A stretch of 64,000 nucleotides of DNA. Source: Terebella lapidaria. Lineage: Eukaryota; Annelida; Polychaeta; Terebellida; Terebellidae. Position 1 is the stretch's first letter. Each line of letters begins with the position of its first letter. The DNA lies in the NCBI GenBank assembly GCA_949152475.1, contig OX424562.1, positions 22,754,209 to 22,818,208 of the forward strand, in the 5' to 3' direction. Positions 22,549-33,554 of the stretch are shown in pieces. The notes below the pieces were generated by a model that was given only the letters and a program-made list of their open reading frames with translations, ran no database searches and was not told the origin of the DNA. The translations under genes and the position numbers were made by a program.

Positions 22549-25500
22549 GATGCAGTGAGACCCACCATCTTGGAAGCCATTTTTTGCTCAGGGCAGAACC
22601 GCACCAAAAAGGAGTCATTTGTTATGAATTATTGAGTAATACTAGGTCTAAAATTTCAGGTTGTGGTAGCAGATTAGTCAGTTCTCAACATTTAAAAAAT
22701 ATGTTGGTAACCCATGTGGGTCTGGATCCATCCGGATCAAAACCCAATTTTACGCGTAGCGGTTCTCAAACTGAGTGGAGACAGGTCCCTAGGGACCTCA
22801 GTGTTTAGAAAGTTATATCTGTGTAATATTCGAGCCGAGCCTTACATTTTTGACTTTCTCTATAGGTACGTGAGAAATTGTCATCGTTCTCACTGCATTT
22901 TCAAGAAAACCGCCATTTTTCATTTTCAGCACGTTTTGGGGGCAACATTGCTGTAACAAATCTGCATTGAAATAGGCGACAATGCATAGTTTGTGGCACT
23001 TACTATTAATCATTGGGATGTATTCTTCATCTGTACATATCCATTACAACAGTTGTTCCGTTATTTTGTTCTAAAAACACAATCCAAATGATAACATTTC
23101 AAAACAGTTTTGGCAAAACGGCATGTTTGTATTCCTAAATCACGTGATCATTATGATACGTCATTGTATCATTACACATCCCAACAGCTGATCGGTGCCT
23201 CATTATAACAGGAATAATAATAGTATAATAATCGACTTTTCGAGCTGTAATGGAGATGCTCTAAGTAAATTCAAGTAATACACAGATAAATAACATTTCT
23301 TCAATGCCACAATACCGAATAATATGGGACTATTTGCATTGCTGCCGCACACGTAATTGGGCAAGGAATGACTCAGGACTTCTATTCGCCAGATGGCGCC
23401 TTGAATGTTTCCAGGAATTTCCCAAACAACAAAAAAGTTTTGAGGCACTGTCGTCAATCAAAACACTTCAGCTAGTCCAAAATGACTGATTTAGATACAG
23501 GAATGTTATACGCCAATGAGTTACAACGATCCAACAACTGTCAACGTCTGCAGGTGAATATATCACGTACGCAACCCATTCCAGGACACATGTGCTTTGC
23601 CCTTCAATCCGACTCGGAACCGATCGGAAGTAAACATTTGTCACAAAAATCACATGCAAGCCCATGTGCATCAACAGCTGACCAGCATGTAAACAACACT
23701 GATATGCGGGTCACGTGTGTGGTTAACCCTATCATTTGCCATGTCCGGCACATGGGAAGGTCCGATGCCAGCCATTTGTAGAATTTGGTCTGTCAACTCA
23801 GGGACATGCACACATTTTGGCCAGTGCAACAGGTTAGTATTTGTTTATTTTTTATACCAACAAACAGTGTTTGTTTATTATTGATACTGATTAGGACAGG
23901 CGGTCTGTTTACACAGAAAAGCACAGGAACTGAATAATGAACATGTTGTTGATAATTTAAATTGCCGGTACCATACAGTATATGGGTAGACCATCTACTG
24001 GTACTAGTATGTCTTAAATTTATTTCCAGAACTAGTACTTAGGGATCATTCGTTGATGCATCCAAAATTGCTATTATTCGGTTCATATTTCACTATTTCA
24101 ACATTCGTTATGGACAAAAAATTGGCCCGAAATGTGTCATGAAATATTGACATTAAACTACAACAGCTTCATCGACTCCATGGAAAATGCTGTTGAAATT
24201 AACTGTACTTCTCGTTATTTCCGATACTTAGTTCCTACAACATAGTACCAGCATAGAAAACAGCCAAAACTTTCTAACTAATTATCTAATATCACAGACG
24301 AGTACCTGTTCGGTTTGATTCCCATGACACGAATAATTGGTTCCTACTTCAGTCATTCCGCCACTACTTAAATTGTGTGTCAAGTTTTGTGTGTCAAAAT
24401 TGTGTGTCAACATTCCACTGGCGTGCCAGAGGTTGCAGGTTTCAATCCTACATGTACCCAGTCTAGCATACTGTACACCCAAAATTTACTTATGAATATT
24501 TCACAAATTACATGTTCACTTTACTTTTTTATTTGCAGGCCTCTACCACATGACATTTAGGGGAAGGGGGGTGTTCAGGCCCCCCCCCCCCCCCAGGACA
24601 ATGAACCCCACCCACGTCTCTAAATCCTGCATCTTGCATCATGCCATGTGAACACATGCAATCACCAGAGCACCAGATTACAGATTCTGTCACCAGATGA
24701 CAGAATGGATATTATGGATGTGTTGCTACGTGTTTTACCCGTATTATTGATGATGTTGATAACAGCTTATCACTGTGATGTGATTTAGCTGTTTGATTGG
24801 TGCCACATGAAGTGGATCCCCAGTTGGATATACTCACTAGCTGGATAAGTGTGTGCTGCTACAGAGATTGAAATTGTGGGTCTGACTAGCAACATCGTCT
24901 CTGAAGCGACGAAGAAAACTGTGTCATGTGTATCTACCCAAATTGGACATATCGGCAAGTCGATATGTGCTAAAAGACCTACTCTGTGCTGCAGATATAC
25001 TGTGAGTACTAATTTACATAGATATAATGTGGCTTGCATACCGAGATGTGAACATTATTATCTGGTTTAGATATCATGTGGAGAGTTTGTATTTCCATGT
25101 AATGCCTGACATTATCATGTTTGGACCTGGGATGCTATGCCTCCAGCAGTTACATGAACTTTTGCAAACAGGCTGAATTGAATGACAATGTTTTTAGGTT
25201 ACCGGACCTATGATCCGCGTCGTCGTCAGCGTCGTCCGTCCACATTTTTAGCTTACCGGCCCATAAGGGCCGATAAGCTATTGTCGTGGTTTTTCGTGCG
25301 TTGTCCGTCGTCGTCGTCCGCCACATTATCTGTTAACATTTTTTATCTTTTTTTCGGGCTGATGAATTTGTCCATAAATTTGTGTGACTATTGGGTCAAT
25401 ACCCCCAGATGGCTTTTTTTCATTTTTTTTTATTGAATCGATTATGCGATTTTGGGGTCCATTTTTATGCCGAAAATGGCTGTTTTTGCATGTTCTTAAC

Positions 25501-27876
25501 TTTAAAAATTACTTTCTCAAAAACTGTCTGATCAGTTTTGAGATTTTAGTTTCAAAATGTTCCCCCGATGTATATTTATAATGTGTATAAGTTTTGATGC
25601 TCTTGAATCGCCGGCCTGCGTGCGGCGGCCATTTTGATGTTGCTTACGGGGCCCAAATAGGACTTTCCCATGTTAAATGCTCCTATGCTTTAGAATGGGC
25701 CACAATGTTCTAGATATCTCACTTAATATTGAGATTAGAGACTCGGAATCAATTGTGGACATATAGGAAATGATATATGCTGAATATTCTCGTGACCTTG
25801 AATTTGACCTTTAACCTCATTTTCAAGGTCAGAGCCCAAAATGGCTAATATCTCGCTTATTATTGACTTTACAGCTTAGGAATCAATTGCGGACATATAG
25901 GAAATGTTATATGTCGAATACTCTGATGACCTTGAAATTGACCTTTGACCTACTTTTCAAGGTCAAAGCACAAAATGGCTATTATCTCGCTTATTATCGA
26001 CTTTACATCTTCATGATCTTAGAAATCAATTGTTGACATACAGCAAATGATAAATGCTGAATATTCTGTAGACCTTTAATTTGACATTGGATTTGATTTT
26101 CAAGGTCACAGGACATGATGATTATTATCTCTCTCATTATTGAATTTCCAGCTTAGTAATCAATTGTGAACGTATAGGAAATCAAATATGCTGAACACTC
26201 TCGTGACTTTAAGTTTGACCAGTGACCTTATTTCTAAGACCACGGGACAAAATATAGCTACTAGTATTATATATTGTCCGGTACCCTATCTTAGCCCTTG
26301 GGCTATTTTTTTCTACATACTTGGGTAAATTGATCCCTGTATTTTGGATGTACATGTATTTCCATGCACATTCAATGTCTGTAGTAGGGTTTGATAGTGG
26401 CCCAGTCCTGGTATTCCTTGAGCAAATTCATCATGATGTACAGTAACCATGGTGACAGGGACACTCAGATGAAGGCCAAAATAGTTCATACATTTAATTT
26501 TTTGGTGTGTGTATGGCCAAAACAAAAAGAATTGTGAAACATGTACAGTATGTTAGTTATTAGATGTCTGACCATGTTCATTTCACGTTTTGTGACCATG
26601 GTAATTTATATGTACTTCTTCCCATAGTATACAATTTTCATATGAGCATTTGAGTACTGTTTTTCTATTATACAGGAAACTATTCAAATATTGAACATAT
26701 ATGGTAAATATTTTTATTGAGAAACAGGCTGATTGCATCATGACCTACATATTGTCATTATGGTTATGTACAAATGCTGGTTTTTTTTATGTCAGTTATT
26801 CTGAGCCACATTCTTGGCAACTAATACATGTATAGAGAAAAGAATGAAGTGACCAATTGGATAAGTGTGTGTGCCTATGAAAAAAGTGAATCAATAAATG
26901 AAACTAATGTCAAACAACTTGTAATCAAGAATTAAATTACCGGTAACGATGGTTTTAATACTTGTGTTTCATGCTTGGTAGGTAATACTAGGTATATTAA
27001 TTTACTGAATTTTGTAAATAAAAATTTTTAATTAATCACTTTATAAATTCCACTTGTACATGTTCTTGTATGTGTTGGCATGGCAGAATTGAACCATTTA
27101 CAATATTAATAATGAAAAATATATATGTTCTAAACAAATGTTGTGTATGCAGATATTGATTAGTAGTATTTAACCTCAGTATTGCAGATTAATATGACAG
27201 CTTGAGCAGTATACTGACTTGTTCTTGACATGCACATCATGTACTAGTATTTGAGCTTCTATGAACATGAGGAAAGCAGTGTGCACCTTGCAGGTGTGTT
27301 ACACATGACTGCCCACACAGTCCAGGCAGGTGCCTGTAGCATGTGGCACACAAGATTCCTGTAAACAAAGTATATCTGCTTGTTCTCACTTATTCAACTT
27401 ATTTTGCATACATCTTCCCCTTCCAGACAATGAATGAATGTTCCATAGGTGTACAAGGGTTAAAAAAGTAGTCCCCTTGGAAGTGAACCTGTGGCCATGA
27501 TGGATTTGTTGTTCAGTTCTCACAGCAGAGTCAACTTCAAAAATCCATTGTATGGTTTTGAGGGGGAAATCTAAAAAAGTAAGGCTCGGCTCATAGACTT
27601 GGGTATGTGGCAATTGTTGGAAAAATAGTTAGCAGATTTGTTAATGTATATTTCTATATGAACGGTGACGCGTAAAATTGTGTAATTTAACTTTGTCATT
27701 TGGCATCCTAAAATTTGATTTAATACTTCAAAATTCTTCTTTAATATAATATTGCTTGCTGAAATGCTATTTCTAGGCCCTTTTCCTCATATTGGGTTTG
27801 ATAAAAATAATTTAGTAATATTCAATGCTGCAATATTTACTGTGCTACACAAAAAAATGGTGGGTATTTCTGAATC
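22549..27876. mobile_element. 5.3-kb TTAA-flanked inverted-repeat element
   Basis: TTAA borders the insert at 22545-22548 and 27877-27880. Unit 1 at about 9283-9310 reads across the site with matching length (TGAA in place of TTAA). The ends are inverted repeats: GATGCAGTGAGACCCACCAT on the left against GATTCAGAAATACCCACCAT on the right, with more diverged inverted similarity for 300 bp inward (shared AATTTTACGCGT and GAGCCGAGCCTTAC). No transposase was recognised among its small frames. A Helitron-like copy is nested at 25196. TTAA targets suggest piggyBac-type mobilisation. Confidence 0.75.
25196..26305 (+). mobile_element. Helitron-like element with ~130-bp core repeats, copy 2
   Basis: Starts AGGTTACCGGACC after a T-run and ends with the TAGCCCTTGGGCTA hairpin before a T-run. 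About four core units lie at 25716-26260. Just inside the 5' end, at about 25252, a second leader begins (AGCTTACCGGCCC ... GGGCCGATAAGCT), again after CACATTTTT. This looks like a related family's 5' end nested in or fused to this one. It sits within the 5.3-kb TTAA-flanked element. Confidence 0.65.
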
Positions 27877-27880
27877 TTAA

Positions 27881-29420
27881 CATTCCATTGATGCATGAAC
27901 GTTGTTATTACGTGTATTCTTTCTTTGGACTTCCTAAATTTTGATTGATGATTGAGGTCTTTTTGATGTGGAGTGAGCTATACGTAATAAACACAAAATG
28001 ATGACGCATTCCTGTAGAAGACTCAGTCAGTATGCTTTGCATGTTGCAATTTATGAAATCGCAACACACGCTGTAAAAAAACACCTCATGGTCATTTTAG
28101 TCTACAACAAATGCAATTTTGATAGAACATATCTCCTCACTGAGTGCATGTTCATTGCCCCCTTTCCCATGATGTATGGATAATCAGTGTTTCCCTGATG
28201 GCTCGCTGTTTGTAGGGACTGCGTTGAATTGTTCCGACTCTGAGACATTCCTTCAAGTGATGTAACACTTCCCCTACAAAAAGAATCTGGCCACGGAAAA
28301 GAAAACTCTGTAACTCGCATAATACATATGGCCATTTAGACCGACTGGTAGTGTGCTCAATTGAGAATATCCATTAGTGTAGTGTTTTCAAATGAATGTT
28401 TGTGCCGTTGCTCCATTTCGTGCCAGTACAAAACGATCCATAAGCATTGTAAACAACACTAAGAATAAAACTTTCAATTTGTATTGCTATTAAATGGATT
28501 GCTAGCCACACATATCCTAATAATTGTCACGACTACATGTATTAGATCATATTTGGATCATGTGTTTCGTTCAATACACAACTTTTGCTTGATGAAGAAT
28601 AACGAGTTAAGTATGTTATTGCACCTGGTATATGTTAGTGAGAGAATAAGAATCATAGCTCACACACAGTTGCCCCTGATGACGTCAGTGTGGCTTTTGA
28701 TATGATTGGCACTATTTCCAGGCAGGCATAATCATGATCCCTTTTCTAGTGGTTTGATACCTTAATAGATGTGTTAACTTATCGGACCAAACACGAATCT
28801 GGAAAATATTCGATTGTACAGTGCAGAAGGCCTCTACAGACTGATTGACATGAATCGGGGTTTTTTCCCTGAGAATTTTTTTAAAAAAAACGTTTCCCAT
28901 AGACCCTCTTGATAACATGGTGAAAACTCGTTGCTCAGTCAGATAATGATGGACTAAATGGGCCAAGTTTTCGAAACGATTACCCACAACGAGCAGACGA
29001 ATGTTTTCCAGTGTGTCTTTTGATAAAGTAGTTGGTCTGGCTTTGTTTCTATTGCAAAATGTTGTATGATTGTTTTTGGAATCATCAAAGTTTGGCTGTA
29101 GTTGTGGTAATAGATCGATACTTACATTCATAATGTTTAGGCCTACACCACCGGCACGCACATCATTTTGCTGATGAGTTACTCATGAGTAGTCGAGGAT
29201 ATGCATGTTTCCAGCTGTATGTATCAACTTTTTTCAAAAGATTTTGATTATGACAACAACAGAAACTACAAAATTAACATTTTTCAAATAAAAACGAAGC
29301 TTGACTGGTAATTCATCCAAAGACACACTGGGGGCATCAGGAAGAGCATTGAGTAAAATAAATTCGTATATTAAACAGTAAACTGAAATGCACTGCACGA
29401 ATAAGGAGTATGACAAGAGG
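27881..29420. repeat. Segmental duplication block Z, copy 2
   Basis: Aligns with 9310-9490 joined to 11281-12520, which confirms that the Helitron-like copy at 9491-11280 is an insertion. It has one extra 117-bp segment at 29009. The minus-strand frame at 28712-29161 spans that insert and the older block and is not kept in copy 1, so it is not taken as a gene. Confidence 0.75.
29009..29125 (-). repeat. 117-bp copy of the ~210-bp dispersed repeat
   Basis: Absent from block Z copy 1, where GAATGT and ATTCATAATG are adjacent near 12210. Its reverse complement starts GTAAGTATCGATCTATTACC, the same start as the insert at 3259, and continues through AATAGAAACAAAGCC before stopping short. A shared start with a variable 3' end suggests 3' truncation. 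Confidence 0.6.
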
Positions 29421-29510
29421 ACAGATGAAATAGTGTGACTAACGGCATCGAGGCAGACAGGCTGTAGAATAACTTTGTTTCCACTGTACACCTCCTTGAA
29501 TTTTTCTACA
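29225..29510 (+). repeat. Diverged copy of the ~210-bp dispersed repeat
   Basis: Same orientation as 3259-3470, with matches in the TATCAAC start, the GACACACTGG-GGCATCAGG middle and the GCAGACAG ... CTGTACACC end. Block Z copy 1 has the counterpart at about 12303-12520, so this insertion predates the duplication. Confidence 0.45.
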
Positions 29511-30419
29511 GCTGTCCAACGACCAATTTACGTCCTATTGACTTCATGTGAAAACTACAACACCTTTTCTTGCTTAAAGCCAAATGTCAGAGTATATAAC
29601 TCATTTTCTCCAGTTCTTTTCCGTTCCCTTGGACCAGTCTTATAGGCAGTGGTTAGATTGACCAAAGGAGTAAAGTACCACTTTGCGAGAGTAGTTTTCC
29701 GATGAATATAACAGACTGTTGTGAGTGACCTGGTCCTTGACTGATCTCTTGTTATGAAACCCCCAATGCAGTTGATCTGTAGTAGAGTAAAATCAGCCTC
29801 ATTTTATCTCGTGTATAATTTAAGCTTGATAAGAATCCTTGTTCAGTCAAATTGTTCTTTCATGGTCCGTGGTCCTCGTGAGGTATTGAACAATGAACTT
29901 CAACATACGGTGGAAAAAAACAGCGTCCATTATAAGTATATGTAATTAAGGTTACAAAAATCAAACCTGCACGACAATTTACTACAGCATGCAAGGAAAT
30001 CTATTCGGTCACCATGGAAATATAGATATATATAGATACAATAATGGATTTGGTTACATAGTTATGTTCACAGCTTAGCAATATAATCAACTAAAGGTGT
30101 CGTTGTTGAATTACAAAATTTCCCTGCAACTTCGATGAACCGCACGTGCAAGGTGATACACGTGCTGAATCTGATGACTTATGATATCTTTGCTACAATG
30201 TCCAAAGGCGCGTCATCAATTTTAGGTAAAGTATTCACACTTTAAAAGTAATTACATTCACTTTGGTAATGGAGGAGGATACATATTGCTTCGATGATAT
30301 TCAACGATATTCAAATCCATCGTGATAAACGTGTGTGGAGACCCGTTACCCTCAGTCGAGAGAAAAGTATTATACTGCCTCAATAGCATTCACCGATACA
30401 TCAATCTTCGAAGGCTGAT
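29511..30419. other. Spacer between duplicated units 2 and 3
   Basis: AT-rich, no gene or repeat boundary recognised. Confidence 0.3.
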
Positions 30420-31650
30420 GTTGGACATTTCGATTGGTTGGCAAATCAACCAAGAGAGCAGTACCTATATGAACCCTATTTGATTGAGGGCGTGCACTGT
30501 TGCACAAACATTTCACCGAATATGTCCTCTGACCTAATTCATATTATTCAAGCAAGTTCGTACGGAATGACTCGCATATTCTGCACCTTTGTTACATTTA
30601 GCCATTTCCTTGATGCGTTTGTGTTCTGTGAATAAATATATGAATGTTTTCAGATTCTCGGATGATATAGAGTAAAAGAATCCGAAACCTAACCCAATAG
30701 AGATGTCTATTGCATAACATTGAACCATTGGAAAACACCTCACTATCTATACTCAGTAATGAACGTGAGTAGAAAAGAATACTACTACATATATTTGATG
30801 CATCTACTCTGAATGGATATCAACTAACGCAAGTCACAATATTATGTGATTGTCCGCATCTATATTCAAGGTCATGTTCTCTGTGTCTGCTCTCGGGGAA
30901 CGATGCGTGTTGTGCAGTATACACGTCGCAGTATACATGAAAGAATCTGCTTGGTGACATATACCTCCTCTCAATGGTAAGGACACAGAAGGAAAAAGAC
31001 TTCTAGCACTTACGACCTTATGTTCATGCAATTAGATTCTACAGGTACACTTTTCTGTTCTCAAATAAACAAATGTTATTTAATATCAAAGAAATTACTG
31101 GAATCAAATAAATAACCGTAGCATTGATTTCAAGCACGTTGTATTGATTTTGTTCTGTTCCAACGCAATTACAATCATCAAATAAATATTTGAAGCCAGC
31201 ACCATTATTCCAAGAATGTCATATCAGTTAGAGCAATGCGAAATCTTGCACTCATTTCCCGTATCAAGTATCCACAAACCCAGTGATTCAAGTCCACGAC
31301 ATCAAACGAATACCAGAGGTAATATGAGCTGCCGAGTCGATTCAAAGAATTCCTCTGGTCGATTTGATAACATTGCAGGCGAGACTGCGAATCAATAAAG
31401 CTATCTTGCTGGTTATTGCAGTTACCAAGTGGCGGTGAAACAGTATATCATTCCTAATTGTAGATATCAATACCGTATGTACTGCTGTTTTATATTTTTT
31501 TTCATGGGACAGAGTATCACATGTCGTGGAATTGCCATTGCGAAAACATGTCATCGTCCTGAAAAAAAACGGAGCACCCGCCAGTGTGGAAAACAGAAGC
31601 CAAGCAACTGCATTGACACAACAGCATTCTTGAGTTTGAACAGAACACGA
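30420..31650 (+). repeat. Segmental duplication block X, copy 3 (diverged)
   Basis: Parallels 1340-2720 and 13940-15180 in order: GATTGGTTG-CAAATCAACC, CAATATTGTGTGATTG, the TATCAAGTATCCACAAAC-CCAGTGATTCAAGT stretch and GGAAAACAGAAGCC. It is more diverged than copies 1 and 2 are from each other. It runs straight into the upstream flank of fucosyltransferase A, so the duplicated non-coding blocks may once have flanked further fucosyltransferase copies. Confidence 0.6.
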
Positions 31651-32348
31651 CGTTGTACGTTGGTCTTCATTCACAGACAATATAAACATACCGATGATCA
31701 AATACTCTATCTTGATCATCGTGATTGGTTGTATCGCATTAATTGCAGAGAACTATTCATGGAAAATAATTCACTGGTTCGGCTCTTTAAGCATACGTTT
31801 TCACAGAAAACCAAATTTTAAGAATCCATTATCGGGAAAATTATGCATACAAACATGAAATAAACGTTTATATAAGTTTATGAGGGAATAGTTCTCACCT
31901 ACATGTATAGTCTGTACTCTTGAACGGAATCTCTCAGTGTCTGTTTAAGTACATGTATTAATAAATGATAATAATTCGGATTAATATCAACAATATGTAC
32001 AAATACCACTTGTATGTATTGTAGTAAGTCATAAAGCGGCTATAAAGAGGTATCACCCTTAGAATATTGCAGTTATGAAGCACAGGATCATTCTATAATC
32101 ATGAACAACTTATGCCCATAATGTTCACAACAATACACACACACACACACACACACCTTCACACAAACATTATTTTCAAACACCCCACACGCTGAATTGT
32201 ATACCGCACACTGATTAGCTTTGTAATGATCATTTAAAATGGAGAACATCATGTATCATTGGCGAATCTGTATCGTGTGACACATATCCGATGCGATCGT
32301 TTCGTAACATTATGCAATACTGAGTCCTTGTTGACAGTCGACTAAACG
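31651..32348 (+). other. Upstream flank of fucosyltransferase A
   Basis: Closely matched by 41864-42555 upstream of A', up to the start codon. The open frame ending near 31821 is not protein-conserved: most of the differences from 42049 change residues. No TATA box could be assigned with confidence. Confidence 0.5.
32135..32157. repeat. CA dinucleotide microsatellite
   Basis: A run of about eleven CA units, much shorter at the homologous place upstream of A' (about 42350). Confidence 0.9.
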
Positions 32349-33554
32349 ATGGCATCCGGAATATACACTTTCATACTGTTTGTCATTGTCACGACACTAT
32401 TTTTCTATACATGGATCATATTGTATGAATCAAACATTGAATTCCACTTGGGAAACAGCGGTTATAATAATCAAACACATTTCAGTAACGTCAATGGAAA
32501 CTGGTCCAGGCGTGAGTCCACACAGATACACGGCGAACCATCACACGAGTTTCAGGAACATTATGAACATAGTCAGTCTGGCGATCAGCACACAGAATTC
32601 AAGCAGCAAGAGGGAATCCATAAAAATACTGAACGATTTGGAGTAGTTCATCCTATTAATACAGACGGTCAACTCCATAACGTGTCGCAAAATAGAAGTT
32701 CACTACCCAAAATACTGTACGTGACAGCAAATTCAAACAAGGGTCGCCTGGCTAACCAGATGTTGGTCTATGCTACACTCTTCGCTATTGGCCATAGGGA
32801 CAGAACCCGCACACCAATCATGAGAAGAGATGGTTTTGAAGCTCTGCGTTCGACATTCCGAAACCTATCAATTCCCGAGATGGAAATGGTGAACACGCAA
32901 TTCGCCAGACAGAAGTTTGTGACCACTAAGACATTGAGGGAGGTACCAAAAATAAAAACACTACCAAAAAAGAACATAACGATTGCTGGTTATTTCGTGT
33001 CGCATAGATATTTTAGTGATGCCGAGAATCAACTGCGCAAAGAATTCACGTTCTCAACCGAGGTTCAACAACGAGTGAGCGAGTATTTCAGAAATATCAC
33101 ACCACCACTCTGGCGAAATTCCTCGTTCGTCCGCGTGGGAATCCACGTTCGTCGAACTGACATGCTCAGCAGATCGAGTATCAGGATGGGTTCTGTACCA
33201 CACCCAGTCAGCTACTTCCAACACGCCATGGAATACTTCGCTAGTCACTTCAAAAGAGTTCAGTTCATCGTCGCCAGCGATGACTTGGATTGGTGCAAAT
33301 CGAATATCAACAGAACAAGTGTGGTTTATTCCGGACACGATTTTACGACTGACTTGGCTATATTGTCGATGTGTGACCACATGATCTATACAATGGGCAC
33401 ATATAGTTGGTGGGCTGGTTGGTTGTGTCGAGGTATAACTGTGTATTATGGTGTTTTACCAAGACCAGACACACATTGGGGACAGGTACACAAAAACAAC
33501 AGCTGGGTGCCACCGCCACGGTCACACTATAATAACTGGATCCCGATTGTTTGA
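32349..33554 (+). CDS. Alpha-1,2-fucosyltransferase, GT11 family (type A)
   Basis: Predicted galactoside 2-alpha-L-fucosyltransferase: transfers L-fucose from GDP-fucose to terminal galactose of glycans in the Golgi. It is a 401-residue type II membrane protein in one exon. The signal anchor is at residues 6-26. A polar, sequon-rich stem follows to about 118. The catalytic domain begins with KILYVTANSN. GT11 motifs are GRLANQ (132-137; the family usually has GRLGNQ), VGIHVRRTD (263-271, GDP-fucose binding) and TMGTYSWWAGW (348-358). Several N-glycosylation sites (NQT, NWS, NLS, NIT, NNS) fit a luminal enzyme. The start is the ATG in ACGATGG; the transmembrane segment follows at once. A' at 42556 is its close paralogue. 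Confidence 0.9.
   Translation: MASGIYTFILFVIVTTLFFYTWIILYESNIEFHLGNSGYNNQTHFSNVNGNWSRRESTQIHGEPSHEFQEHYEHSQSGDQHTEFKQQEGIHKNTERFGVVHPINTDGQLHNVSQNRSSLPKILYVTANSNKGRLANQMLVYATLFAIGHRDRTRTPIMRRDGFEALRSTFRNLSIPEMEMVNTQFARQKFVTTKTLREVPKIKTLPKKNITIAGYFVSHRYFSDAENQLRKEFTFSTEVQQRVSEYFRNITPPLWRNSSFVRVGIHVRRTDMLSRSSIRMGSVPHPVSYFQHAMEYFASHFKRVQFIVASDDLDWCKSNINRTSVVYSGHDFTTDLAILSMCDHMIYTMGTYSWWAGWLCRGITVYYGVLPRPDTHWGQVHKNNSWVPPPRSHYNNWIPIV

Noticed and set aside
23482-23781. 99-aa frame inside the 5.3-kb TTAA element
   Set aside because: No domain recognised, and no support from codon pattern or a second copy.
24578-24596. C-run (and another at about 38455-38468)
   Set aside because: Simple homopolymers, prone to length error, with no further meaning seen.
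28712-29161. 149-aa minus-strand frame sharing NRNKARP with a frame at 3140-3370
   Set aside because: The shared part is the ~210-bp dispersed repeat, present in both by insertion. Neither frame is kept in the other duplicated copy.
31429-31821. 130-aa plus-strand frame upstream of A, similar to a frame at 41864-42049
   Set aside because: In the shared part nearly all nucleotide differences change residues, so the similarity reflects duplicated DNA and not a conserved protein.
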